Below are positions 26,782 to 35,302 of a stretch of 64,000 bases of DNA, piece after piece. Position numbers and translations under genes: made by a program. Every line of letters starts with the position of its first letter. Positions within the stretch are counted from its first letter, which is position 1. Source of the DNA: Variovorax sp. RA8 (GTDB taxonomy: Bacteria; Pseudomonadota; Gammaproteobacteria; Burkholderiales; Burkholderiaceae_C); contig NZ_LR594662.1 in the NCBI RefSeq assembly GCF_901827175.1, forward strand, positions 5,766,001 through 5,830,000, in the 5' to 3' direction. Under the pieces are notes generated by a model. The model had not been told where the DNA came from, did not search any database, and saw only the letters and a program-made list of their open reading frames with translations.

Positions 26782-28094
26782 TACATCGTCTCCGTCATGT
26801 AGCGCGCCCAAGACCGATACTGGTTGCGCATCGGCAGCTCGTTGGTGCCGCCGGTGGTGATCTCGCCGCCCTTGAGCTCCTCGGGATCGTAGTTGCGGTG
26901 CAGGCTGACCCACTCGTTGCCGGTCGCGTGCAGACCCGCCTGCATGCCCCGATAGGCCTGCAGGTCGTCGTGGCCGACCACCGAGAAGGGCGAGTTGATG
27001 AGCCGGTTGTACATGGCAGTGCGCTGCAGCAGCTCGGGCGGCGCGCCCTTCAGGCGGAAGGTCCAGCTCTCGATCAGGGTCTTGTCGGCCGCGATCGGCT
27101 TGACCACGCGAATCGCCTGGATCGCGCCCTTGATCGTGAGGTTGGGGTAGTACACCGTGTTGTGGCGCGCCATGCCGAGGATCTGCGCGGTGCGCTCCTC
27201 ACCGTACTTCGCCTTCATCGCGTCGTCGTATTCGGGGATCGCCTTGTACTTGCTGTGGATGCTGAAGTGCACGCCGGTGAAGCTGTGGCCGTTGTCGTAG
27301 GTCCGGATGCCCATGTCCTCGAAGAACTTGTAGTCCGACATGAAGGGCACGAACTGCTCGATGGCCATGGGCTTGGGCTCGTCGGCCGGCTTGTCGGCCC
27401 ACATGCGCTTGGCGGTGCCGGCCGAGGACTCGTGCGCCACCATCGGATGCATGGTGTCGTTGAGGTTCTCGACGAACATCTTCCAGTTGCACTGGTGCAT
27501 GAAGCGCAGGCAGCCGCCGGCGATCTCCAGCTCGCCTTCGGGCGAGCGGTCGGCCATGTTGTCGATGGAGCTCAGCGAGTCGCCGAAATATTCCTCGAAG
27601 TCCGGGCCGACGTCGTTGATCTTGACGAAGATGAAGCCGCGGTGGCTGCGCACGTTGCGGATGGAGGTCAGTCCCTTGGCCGACTCGCATTCGTGCAGCT
27701 GGGTGCCCTCGTAGCCGTTCTTCAGCGGAATGGCCAGCAGCGCGCCGTCGGTCTTGAAAGTCCAGGCGTGATAGGGACAGCGGAAGAACTTGCCGGTGTT
27801 GCCGCAGGGCGCGTTCACCAGCCGCGAACCCTTGTGGGCGCAGCGGTTCATCATCGCGCGCAGCGAGCCGTCGGTGTGGCGCACCACGATCAGCGGGCGG
27901 CCGGCGATCTCGTTGCTGATGTAGTCGCCCGGCCTGGGCAGCTGGCTCTCGTGGCCGACGTAGTTCCAGGTGTTGGCAAAGAAGTGCTCCTGCTCCAGCT
28001 CGAACAGCTCCTGGCTGACGTAGAGGTCGCGGTGCACCCGGTCGTTCTGCACCAATGCACGAACCGCGTCGGGATTGCCTCGGTAGGACGTCAT
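26781..28094 (-). CDS. Aromatic-ring-hydroxylating dioxygenase, large (alpha) subunit 2
   Basis: A 437-residue Rieske oxygenase alpha subunit. Rieske ligands Cys85, His87 (RCAHKGS), Cys106 and His109 (CPYHAW) occupy the same positions as in the paralogue at 16902-18218. The iron site is NDTMHPMVAHES with the two His ligands. N-terminal sequences of the two alphas are nearly superimposable (RALVQ-DRVHRDLY), so they are paralogues within one subfamily, probably acting on related substrates or successive intermediates. The reductase gene lies 14 bp upstream, so this pair is the one directly associated with an electron-transfer partner. Confidence 0.95.
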   Translation of the reverse strand: MTSYRGNPDAVRALVQNDRVHRDLYVSQELFELEQEHFFANTWNYVGHESQLPRPGDYISNEIAGRPLIVVRHTDGSLRAMMNRCAHKGSRLVNAPCGNTGKFFRCPYHAWTFKTDGALLAIPLKNGYEGTQLHECESAKGLTSIRNVRSHRGFIFVKINDVGPDFEEYFGDSLSSIDNMADRSPEGELEIAGGCLRFMHQCNWKMFVENLNDTMHPMVAHESSAGTAKRMWADKPADEPKPMAIEQFVPFMSDYKFFEDMGIRTYDNGHSFTGVHFSIHSKYKAIPEYDDAMKAKYGEERTAQILGMARHNTVYYPNLTIKGAIQAIRVVKPIAADKTLIESWTFRLKGAPPELLQRTAMYNRLINSPFSVVGHDDLQAYRGMQAGLHATGNEWVSLHRNYDPEELKGGEITTGGTNELPMRNQYRSWARYMTETM

Positions 28095-28108
28095 CGTTTC
28101 TCTCTCCT

Positions 28109-29092
28109 TCAGATGTCCAGCACCAGCCGCGGGCCCTTGGCGCGCGAGATGCAGATCTGCATGACGTTGCCTTCTGCCTTCTCGCGTGCACTCAGCACAT
28201 AGTCGCGATGGTCGATCTCGCCTTCAAGCACCGGCGTCGCGCACACGCCGCATTCGCCGCGCTTGCAGTCGTACAGCGGGTCGCAGCCATGCTCGATCAG
28301 GCAGTCAAGGATGCTCTGATCCGCGGGCACCGTAAAGCGCTGTCCCGACTGCGCGAGCTCCACCTCGATGGGCTGGTCGCCTGCCTCGGCGACCGGCGTG
28401 GTGAAGAGCTCGAAGTGCACGCGGTCGTGTTCCCAGCCGCGCGCCTGGGTGCGGGCCAGCACGGCGTCGAGCATGACCTTGGGGCCGCAGACGTAGAGCC
28501 GGTCCCCGGCGGGCACGTCGTCGAGCACCGCATCGATGTCCAGCGGGCCTCCGGCGTCGGCGTCGGCGTGCACGCGCAGGTCCCCGCCCAGCAGCGCGTG
28601 CAGTTCGGGCAGGAAGGCCATCAGCTCGCGGCTGCGGCCGGCATAGTGCAGGCGGACGGGTGCGCCCTCGGCGCGCCGGCGCGCGGCCATGCTGGCCAGC
28701 GGGGTGATGCCGATGCCGCCCGCAATCAGCACCGTGCCGCCCGGACCGGTATGCAGCGGGAAGTCGTTCTTCGGCGGCTCGATGGTGATCAGGTCTCCCT
28801 GCTTCAGGCGCTCGTGCATGAAGCGCGACCCACCGCGGCCCTCGTCCTCCTTGCGCACGGCGATCACGTAGCGGGTGGGCGCGTTGGTCGCATTGCGCTC
28901 GATCGCGAAGTTGATCAGCGAGTAGTGGCGCCAGTCCTTCGCACCATCGGGCAGTTCAACCTGCACGCGGACATGGGCGCCGGCGCTGTAGCCCGGCAGC
29001 GCATGGTTGTCGTCGGCGCGCAGCACGAACATGCGGATCAGCGGGTTCAGCTCGCAGGCCTCGGCGACGCGCAGTTGAAGTGTGTGGGTCAT
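28109..29092 (-). CDS. Oxygenase reductase: FNR-type flavin/NAD domains with C-terminal plant-type [2Fe-2S] ferredoxin
   Basis: A 327-residue phthalate-dioxygenase-reductase-like protein. The N-terminal flavin domain (RHYSLIN motif), then the NAD domain starting at about residue 115 with IAGGIGITPLASMA, and YVCGP. The C-terminal ferredoxin domain has ligands Cys276, Cys281, Cys284 and Cys314 (CKRGECGVC...C). It moves electrons from NAD(P)H through flavin to a Rieske centre; as the only such reductase in the island it probably serves both dioxygenases. It lies between iorB (22 bp) and dioxygenase alpha 2 (14 bp). Confidence 0.94.
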   Translation of the reverse strand: MTHTLQLRVAEACELNPLIRMFVLRADDNHALPGYSAGAHVRVQVELPDGAKDWRHYSLINFAIERNATNAPTRYVIAVRKEDEGRGGSRFMHERLKQGDLITIEPPKNDFPLHTGPGGTVLIAGGIGITPLASMAARRRAEGAPVRLHYAGRSRELMAFLPELHALLGGDLRVHADADAGGPLDIDAVLDDVPAGDRLYVCGPKVMLDAVLARTQARGWEHDRVHFELFTTPVAEAGDQPIEVELAQSGQRFTVPADQSILDCLIEHGCDPLYDCKRGECGVCATPVLEGEIDHRDYVLSAREKAEGNVMQICISRAKGPRLVLDI

Positions 29093-29114
29093 GCGTGTCT
29101 CTCTTGTTCTCTAT

Positions 29115-30614
29115 TCAAGCCAGCGCGTGCCGTGACAGCGCCGCATGCAGCTGGTGGCCCTGTTCATCGGCCAGCGCCGCATCGCGCAGCTCGCGCAGCG
29201 TGGCGGGCGCCATGCGGGTGCCTGCGCGCTGGAAGGCGGCCATCAGCGTGTCGTAGTTGCGCAGGCCGCGTTCGTGCGTGTCGCTGTAGCCCTTGACCAG
29301 GCGCTGGCACTGGGCGAGCTCGATCGCCAGCTCGGGATGCTGCACGGCCGTGCCGGCGACGCGCTGCAACCATTCCTCGATGCGGCGGTTCTCCTCGGCA
29401 TAGCGCAGGGTGCTGCGGCGCCAGCGTTTCATGGCGGCGACGGCGGAGAGCATCAGGTAGCCGTGCAGCGAGCTGGTACGGATCACGCGGCCCTTGCGGG
29501 TCATGCGCTCCACCAGGCGGCGCGGCCAGCCCGAGCCCATCAGCCACCTGCCGAGGCCACTGGGCAGGGTCTCGCAGATCTCCTGCAGCCGGGGATGCAT
29601 GTACTCGTTAATCGCGAGCAATTGCCCTTCCTGCACGCCCGCCTCGCCGCGCACGCGATCGAAGCGCGAGGCGCGGGTCTTGAGCGCCGCGACGCGGGCC
29701 GTGTCCTCGTAGGACATCCACAGCGCCAGGTGGCGGGCAGTCTCGCGCTGCAGGCGATGGTCCTCGCCCGCCGGGAGTGCGGCGATCGTGGCCATGCGGT
29801 CGAGGTAGAGGCCTGCGTAGTCCGGGTCCTGGTAGTCGATCAGGCGCCGCACGCCTTCGAAGAGGACGGGGTGCAGCGTCGGCGCGAAGTCGCGCTGGAC
29901 GCGTTCGACCAGGGCGCGCACCGCGGGGTGGCTGGGCTGCGGCGCGGCAGCGGAGGCCGGCACCGGCTTCTCGTCCTCGCCCGCGCCCTGGGCCCGCGCG
30001 AAGCCAACGCTGAAGGCCTTCAGGCTGGGCTTCACGCCCACGCCGCCACGCTCGACGGTGGCCTCGAACTGGGCGCGGCTGAAAGGCAGCACGCCGGAGC
30101 CGGCCAGCGCGCCGAAGAGCACGGCGCTGATGACGCTGCCCGAAGCCTCGGCGGCCTGCGCCATGTCGAAGCGGATGAAGCGCTTGGCGGCCTGGTCGGC
30201 GTGCGACAGCAGCTCGGCGCTGTCGACCCGCCCGTCGCCCATGGCGCTCTTCTCGGCAATGGAGTACACGCGATGGGTGGAGGCGATCAGCGTGCTGCGG
30301 TCCTTGGTCACCAGCCCGCGCTGCACGGCGCGGCCGGCTTCCATCAGCTCCGAGGCGAGCACCACGTCGACGTCGCCCGGCAGCGGCATCAGCGCCAGCA
30401 CCGGCCGGCCGCCATCGGCCTGGGCCTGCGCCTCGGGATAGAGCTCGACGTAGTAGATGGTCGCGCCGGTGCGCTGGGCCACGCCGGGCACCGAGGTGGT
30501 CTGCGCGACGTATCCGTTGGCCTCGCCCATGTCGACGATCCAGTCGGCCAGCACGCCGCCGCCCTCGCCGCCCATGGCGAGGATCGCGATCTTGATAGGT
30601 TGTGTCTTGCTCAT
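29115..30614 (-). CDS. iorB: Indolepyruvate oxidoreductase beta subunit, long form with DUF6537-like C-terminus
   Basis: A 499-residue IorB-type protein. Residues 1-~200 form the gamma/beta-like 2-oxoacid oxidoreductase domain beginning KIAILAMGGEGGGVLADWI, which binds CoA or substrate; the C-terminal ~260 residues are an added helical domain found in long IorB proteins. Start is 3 nt after the iorA stop, so the two subunits are made together. IorAB oxidatively decarboxylates arylpyruvates such as indole-3-pyruvate to the acyl-CoA with ferredoxin. In this island it may feed indole-3-acetyl-CoA or act on a related 2-oxo acid. Confidence 0.9.
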   Translation of the reverse strand: MSKTQPIKIAILAMGGEGGGVLADWIVDMGEANGYVAQTTSVPGVAQRTGATIYYVELYPEAQAQADGGRPVLALMPLPGDVDVVLASELMEAGRAVQRGLVTKDRSTLIASTHRVYSIAEKSAMGDGRVDSAELLSHADQAAKRFIRFDMAQAAEASGSVISAVLFGALAGSGVLPFSRAQFEATVERGGVGVKPSLKAFSVGFARAQGAGEDEKPVPASAAAPQPSHPAVRALVERVQRDFAPTLHPVLFEGVRRLIDYQDPDYAGLYLDRMATIAALPAGEDHRLQRETARHLALWMSYEDTARVAALKTRASRFDRVRGEAGVQEGQLLAINEYMHPRLQEICETLPSGLGRWLMGSGWPRRLVERMTRKGRVIRTSSLHGYLMLSAVAAMKRWRRSTLRYAEENRRIEEWLQRVAGTAVQHPELAIELAQCQRLVKGYSDTHERGLRNYDTLMAAFQRAGTRMAPATLRELRDAALADEQGHQLHAALSRHALA

Positions 30615-30617
30615 GGA

Positions 30618-32801
30618 TCAGAACGCGTAGGCAGCGCGGCGCCTGGCCTCGCCGCGCTGCAGCCATCCGATCACGCCGGCGCGCACACGCTCGCGGAACC
30701 GGTCCCAGCCCGTCGGATTGCTCACGATCTGCGCCTTGTAGAAGGACGGGCAGAGCACGGCGGCATGCGAGACGTCGCCGCAGTTGCCGCAGCCCACGCA
30801 GCTGTCGAGCACGGTGGCAACGGGATCGGTGCGCAGCGGATCGGGATTCGCCTTGATCGAGAGCGAGGGGCAGCCCGAGAGGCGGATGCAGGAATGGTCA
30901 CCGGTGCAGGTGTCCTCGTCGACCCCGAACTTGTCGCGCACCATGCGCTTGCCTTCGGCGATGGCCTTGCGCACCAGCGGCTTCTCGCGGCGCTGCTTGT
31001 TGAGCATGCACTCCGATTGCGCGATCAGGACCTTGGGGCCCTTCTGCTTCGTCGTCAGCGCTTCCTTGATCACGTCGCGCATACCGGCAACGTCGTAGGT
31101 GCGGCGCATCGTGCGCACCCATTCCACGCCCACGCCGCGGACGGCGCGCTCGATCGCGTGGCCGGTGCTGCGCGTCGCGTTATGTGCCTTCGAAGAGAGG
31201 ATGTCCTGGCCGCCGGTGGCCGAGGTGTAGTTGTTGTCGACCACGATGGTCAGGTTGTCGCTCCGGTTGAAGACGGCGTTGGCCACGCCGCTGGTCAGCC
31301 CGTTGTGCCAGAACCCGCCGTCGCCCATCATCGAGATCGCGCGCTTGCCTGCAGGCGCGTTCAGCGCGGCGGCGCCGGCGCCGCCCAGGCCGTAGCCCAT
31401 CGTCGTGTTGCCGATGTTGAAGGGCGGCAGGATGGAGAACAGGTGGCAGCCGATGTCGGCGCTCACGTGGTGCGGGCCGAGCTCGCGCTCCACCAGCTTC
31501 ATCGCGCTGAAGATCGGCCGCTCCGGGCAGCCGGTGCAGAAGCCCGGCGGGCGGGCGTGGACGCTGTGGCCCAGCGGCAGGGCCGGCTCGGGCGCGCCAT
31601 CGACGCCGATCTCGGCCACTTCCCTGAGCGGGATCACCTTGCGCACCGGCGCCGGGACCGGCAGGGGCTGCAGCCGGCCATAGCGCTCGCCGAAGGTGCG
31701 TGCGCCTTTGAGCAGCTCGGCCGCCGTGTATTCGCCCGCGACCGGCAGCATGTCCTTGCCGTGCAGTGCGGTGGTGGAGCCGGCCTGGCGCAGGATGGTG
31801 GCGAGGTTCTGCTCGACGAAGTTGGGCTGCCCCTCCTCCACCACCAGCACCGCGCGCTTGCCTTCGCAGAAGCGCAGCACTTCGTTGTCGACCAGCGGGT
31901 AGGCCACATTCATCACGTAGAGCGGCACCTGCGTGTTGCCGTAGACATCGGCCAGGCCCAGCCGTTCGAGGGCGCGCAGCAGGGTGTTGTAGCTGCCGCC
32001 CTGGACGATGATGCCGATGTCGTCGGCGTCTTCCGAGAAGAACTCGTTGAGTTTGTGCTCCTCGATGAAGCGCAGCGCGGCGGGCCAGCGCTCCGTCACC
32101 TTCTCCTGCTCATGCACGAAGCTGGCCGGCGGCAGCACGATGCGGCTGACGTCGCGCTGCGGGTTCTCCAGTGCGTCCTTCAGCGTGAAGGTGGGCCGGC
32201 GATTGGCACCCGCCACGAAGTGCCCGTGCACGTGGCAGGCACGGATGCGCAGCTGCAGCATCACCGGCGTGTGGCTGGCTTCGGACAGCTCGAAGCCTTT
32301 CTTCACCGCCTCGACGATGGAGGGCAGGTTGGGGCGCGGATCGAGCAGCCAGATCTGCGACTTCATCGCGAAGGCGTGGCTGCGCTCCTGCATGATCGAG
32401 GAGCCTTCGCCGTAGTCCTCGCCCACGATGATCAAGGCGCCACCGGTCACGCCGCCCGATGCCAGGTTCGCCAGCGCGTCGGAAGCCACGTTGGTGCCCA
32501 CCGTCGCCTTGAAGGTGACGGCGCCGCGCAGCGGATAGTTGACCGAGGCAGCCAGCGTGGCGGCGGCCGTGGCCTCGCTCGCGCTGTTCTCGAAGCGGAT
32601 GCCCTGCTCGGCCAGGATGTCCTGGGCGTCGGCCAGCACATCCATGAGGTGCGAGATGGGCGCGCCCTGGTAGCCGGCCACATAGGAAACACCCGATTCG
32701 AGCAGGGCCTTGGTGACTGCCAGAATGCCTTCACCCCGGAACACTTCGCCCTCGGCGAGCCGAAGCTTCTTTACTTCCTCGACGAAAGATCGTTCAGCCA
32801 T
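30618..32801 (-). CDS. iorA: Indolepyruvate ferredoxin oxidoreductase alpha subunit
   Basis: A 727-residue fused 2-oxoacid:ferredoxin oxidoreductase with the pyrimidine-binding domain at the N-terminus and the TPP-binding domain near the middle (MGDGGFWHNGLTSGVANAV...DNNYTSATGG, the GDG-N motif). The C-terminal iron-sulfur region has CTGDHSCIRLSGCPS and CVGCGNCGDVSHAAVLCPSF, consistent with 4Fe-4S clusters. First gene of the upstream half of the island; the 137-bp gap to the divergent MarR gene holds the control region (32853-32875). Usual for the family is ~620 residues, so this is somewhat longer. Confidence 0.92.
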   Translation of the reverse strand: MAERSFVEEVKKLRLAEGEVFRGEGILAVTKALLESGVSYVAGYQGAPISHLMDVLADAQDILAEQGIRFENSASEATAAATLAASVNYPLRGAVTFKATVGTNVASDALANLASGGVTGGALIIVGEDYGEGSSIMQERSHAFAMKSQIWLLDPRPNLPSIVEAVKKGFELSEASHTPVMLQLRIRACHVHGHFVAGANRRPTFTLKDALENPQRDVSRIVLPPASFVHEQEKVTERWPAALRFIEEHKLNEFFSEDADDIGIIVQGGSYNTLLRALERLGLADVYGNTQVPLYVMNVAYPLVDNEVLRFCEGKRAVLVVEEGQPNFVEQNLATILRQAGSTTALHGKDMLPVAGEYTAAELLKGARTFGERYGRLQPLPVPAPVRKVIPLREVAEIGVDGAPEPALPLGHSVHARPPGFCTGCPERPIFSAMKLVERELGPHHVSADIGCHLFSILPPFNIGNTTMGYGLGGAGAAALNAPAGKRAISMMGDGGFWHNGLTSGVANAVFNRSDNLTIVVDNNYTSATGGQDILSSKAHNATRSTGHAIERAVRGVGVEWVRTMRRTYDVAGMRDVIKEALTTKQKGPKVLIAQSECMLNKQRREKPLVRKAIAEGKRMVRDKFGVDEDTCTGDHSCIRLSGCPSLSIKANPDPLRTDPVATVLDSCVGCGNCGDVSHAAVLCPSFYKAQIVSNPTGWDRFRERVRAGVIGWLQRGEARRRAAYAF

Positions 32802-32852
32802 GGTTTGTTTCTTTCCCGTTTCGGCGTGGGAGCCGCTTCATCGCACGGTCTC

Positions 32853-32875
32853 TATAATGTTTACAAGTGAATGTA
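32853..32875. promoter_or_regulatory. Divergent control region between iorA and marR
   Basis: On the plus strand a perfect -10 box TATAAT (32853-32858) precedes the MarR gene, though no good -35 was found. On the minus strand TTGTGG-17 nt-CATTAT could serve iorA. Overlapping both is TGTTTA (32858-32863), identical to a half-site of the 20595-20610 operator, and a TACA-N6-TGTA dyad (32862-32875). A MarR repressor bound here would block both directions. The second half-site is poorly conserved, so this is weaker than the 20.6-kb operator. Confidence 0.45.
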
Positions 32876-32938
32876 TCCACAATCATGAATAACCCTAGAC
32901 ACGCAAGCTGCGTGCCTGCCTGAACCGAGGGACGCAAC

Positions 32939-33427
32939 ATGGCCACTGCCGCCTCCAAGAAGAAGGCCTTGCGCTTCGTCGACGACTACCTTCCCGCATT
33001 GCTCGCGCAGGCCAGCCAGCTGATTTCCTCGGAGTTCCACGTGGTGGCGCGCCAGCACGGCTTCTCGGTGTCGGAGTGGCGGGTGATGGCGTCGCTGGCA
33101 GGCGGCGAGCCCATCAGCATCGGCCAGCTGGCCCAGGTCACGGTGACCAAGCAGCCGACGGTCACCCGCCTGCTGGATCGCATGGAGTCCAAGGGCCAGG
33201 TCGAGCGCCTGCCCCACGACAGTGACCGGCGCGTCACGCTGGTGCGCATCACCCGCAAGGGCGCCAAGACGGTGGAACGGCTGATGGAACTGGCGCTGGA
33301 GCACGAGCGGCGCGTGCTCGAGCCCTTCGGGCTGCTGCGCGCCGAGGAGTTGAAGACGACGCTGCGGCAGATGATCGAGCTGCACGCCCGCGCGCCGGGA
33401 GAGGCAGACGAGGCGGAAGAGGAGTAG
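32939..33427 (+). CDS. MarR family transcriptional regulator (proximal flank of catabolic island)
   Basis: A 162-residue winged-helix regulator: FSVSEWRVMASLAGGEPISIGQLAQVTVTKQPTVTRLLDRMESKGQVERL covers helix-turn-helix and recognition helix, followed by the wing DSDRRVTLVRITRKG. Divergently transcribed from iorA, the arrangement expected of a repressor controlling both itself and the catabolic operon. It is only moderately similar to the MarR gene at 7023-7529, so the two probably have different sites or ligands. It ends 3 bp before the convergent psuG gene. Confidence 0.94.
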   Translation: MATAASKKKALRFVDDYLPALLAQASQLISSEFHVVARQHGFSVSEWRVMASLAGGEPISIGQLAQVTVTKQPTVTRLLDRMESKGQVERLPHDSDRRVTLVRITRKGAKTVERLMELALEHERRVLEPFGLLRAEELKTTLRQMIELHARAPGEADEAEEE

Positions 33428-33430
33428 CGC

Positions 33431-34357
33431 CTACACGCGCGCCAACGCCAGCGCCAGCCGGGCGCCCACCTCGGCGTTGTGCTTCACGAGCGCGATGTTG
33501 GTCGCCAGGCTGCGCCCGCCCGTCAGCGCCTTGATGCGGGTGAGCAGGAAAGGCGTGACGGCCTTGCCGGCGACGCCCTGCGCTGCAGCCTCGGCCAGCG
33601 CCTGCTCGATGATCGCATCGATCTCCTCGCGCGGCAGTGCCGCGGCTTGCGGCACCGGTGTGCTCAGCACCACGCCACCCGCGAGGCCCAGGGCCCACTT
33701 GGCGCGGATGAAGCGAGCCTGCGCCTGCGCATCGTCCAGCCTGTAGTCGGCGCGAAAGCCGCTGTCGCGCGTGTAGAAGGCCGCGAAGTTGTCGTGGCCG
33801 CAGCTGAGCACCGGGACACCATGCGTCTCCAGGTACTCCAGCGTGAGCCCGATGTCCAGGATTGACTTGGCGCCGGCGCACACCACCGCGACCGAAGTCC
33901 TCGCCAGCTCCTGCAGGTCGGCGGAGATGTCGAAGCTCTGCGACGCACCGCGATGCACGCCGCCGATGCCGCCGGTGACGAAGACCTCGATGCCGGCCAG
34001 CGCCGCGCAGATCATGGTGCCGGCCACGGTCGTGGCGCCGAGCTCGCCGCTGGCGAGCACGGCCGGCAGGTCGCGCCGGCTGACCTTGTGCGCCTGGCCG
34101 GAGCGCCCGAGCAGTTCCAGTTCATCGTCCGACAGGCCGATGCGGATGCGCCCGCCCACCAGCGCGATGGTCGCGGGCTCGGCGCCCAGGCCGCGGATCA
34201 CGGCCTCCACCTCGCGCGCCGTGCGCACGTTCTCAGGGTAGGGCATGCCGTGCGCGATGATGGTCGACTCGAGTGCGACGAGGGGACGGCCGGCCGCGCG
34301 CGCGGCGGCCACTGGCGCGCTCAGGGTGAGCCAGGACTGGGCAAGCTGGGCGTCCAT
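33431..34357 (-). CDS. psuG: Pseudouridine-5'-phosphate glycosidase
   Basis: Cleaves the C-glycosidic bond of pseudouridine 5'-phosphate to uracil and ribose 5-phosphate. The 308-residue length is standard. Family signatures: VALESTIIAHGMPYPENV at residues ~29-46, SRRDLPAVLASGELGATTVAGTMICA with the catalytic Lys/Asp neighbourhood, VFVTGGIGGVHRGA, and VCAGAKSILDIGLTLEYLETHGVPV. The usual partner kinase psuK is not adjacent: the neighbours are a MarR gene and a quinone-oxidoreductase-like gene. Confidence 0.95.
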   Translation of the reverse strand: MDAQLAQSWLTLSAPVAAARAAGRPLVALESTIIAHGMPYPENVRTAREVEAVIRGLGAEPATIALVGGRIRIGLSDDELELLGRSGQAHKVSRRDLPAVLASGELGATTVAGTMICAALAGIEVFVTGGIGGVHRGASQSFDISADLQELARTSVAVVCAGAKSILDIGLTLEYLETHGVPVLSCGHDNFAAFYTRDSGFRADYRLDDAQAQARFIRAKWALGLAGGVVLSTPVPQAAALPREEIDAIIEQALAEAAAQGVAGKAVTPFLLTRIKALTGGRSLATNIALVKHNAEVGARLALALARV

Positions 34358-34426
34358 GTCGATGCTTTCTCGAGGCGGGTTGATGCGGTGCGCAAGGATC
34401 TCAGATCCCGCCGCCGCGCACCACTC

Positions 34427-35302
34427 TCAGGGCACCAGGACCGCCCTGCCCCGGTGCCCGCGCTGCGTGATCCATTCGAGCGCCGCGGCGGCTTCGCCGA
34501 GGGCGAAGCGCTGCACCTGGAGCGTCAGCCTCCCGTCCGCCAGCCGCGCCAGCAGCTGGGGCACTGCGGCACGGCCGGCCGCTTCGCGCCGGAACATGTT
34601 GAGCGGCAGCAGCGCCACGTCGCGCTGCAGGAAATGGGCGATGTTCAAGGGCAGCATGTTGCCGGCCGTATAGCCGACCAGCACCGCGCGGCCGCCGGGC
34701 GCGACGCAGGGCAGCGCGGCCTCCAGCACCGGACCACCGACGGTATCGACCAGGAGCTCGACGGGCTGTTGCTGCTGCGCGGCTTCCTCGGCGCGCGTGA
34801 GCACGATGGCGCCCGCCTCGCGCGCCAGTTGCACCGTCATCGACCCCACCGCACCGCTGGCGCCGGTCACGAGCACGCGCTCGCCCCGCTGCAGCTTCGC
34901 GACCTCGTGCAACGCGACCCAGGCCGAGGTGCAGGGCGAGAAGAAGGCCGCGCCGAGCGCCATGTCGAGCCCGTCGGGCAGCAGGCCCAGCGCCTCGTCG
35001 GGCGCATCGATCAACTCGCACCAGGTGCCGTTCTCGGTCGTGCCCAGCCCGCTGCCGCGCAGCCACACGCGCTGGCCCGCCGGATAGCTCCCGCTCGCGA
35101 CCACGGTTCCCGCGGCCTCGACGCCGGGGATGTAGGGCAGCGGCGGATGCTTGAGAAAGGCGCCGCTCCAGACGGTGCGGTCGATGTGGCCGACGGTGGC
35201 TGCGGCCATGCGCACGATCGTGCGGCCGGCACGCGGCTGCGGATCGGCCTCTTGCCCCAGCACCGGCCCCGCGTCGAAGGCCGGAATGCGCACGGCCTTC
35301 AC
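34427..35302 (-). CDS. MDR-type zinc-independent alcohol dehydrogenase / quinone oxidoreductase-like
   Basis: A 291-residue medium-chain dehydrogenase/reductase. The GroES-like N-terminal half (IPGVEAAGTVVASG, GQRVWLRG) is followed by a Rossmann half with VLVTGASGAVGSMTVQLA and ALVGYTAGN-type C-terminal sequence. Structural zinc cysteines are absent, as in quinone oxidoreductases, and it is shorter than the usual ~325 residues. The start is GTG at 35302, whose GTGA overlaps the hydrolase stop; no ATG is better placed. It is the last gene of a four-gene coupled operon. Confidence 0.85.
   Translation of the reverse strand: MKAVRIPAFDAGPVLGQEADPQPRAGRTIVRMAAATVGHIDRTVWSGAFLKHPPLPYIPGVEAAGTVVASGSYPAGQRVWLRGSGLGTTENGTWCELIDAPDEALGLLPDGLDMALGAAFFSPCTSAWVALHEVAKLQRGERVLVTGASGAVGSMTVQLAREAGAIVLTRAEEAAQQQQPVELLVDTVGGPVLEAALPCVAPGGRAVLVGYTAGNMLPLNIAHFLQRDVALLPLNMFRREAAGRAAVPQLLARLADGRLTLQVQRFALGEAAAALEWITQRGHRGRAVLVP

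Noticed and set aside
29145..32870. 1241-codon plus-strand frame opposite iorA and iorB
   Set aside because: Composition (His/Gln/Arg/Ala) and lack of motifs show it is an antisense shadow; the minus-strand proteins have clear families.
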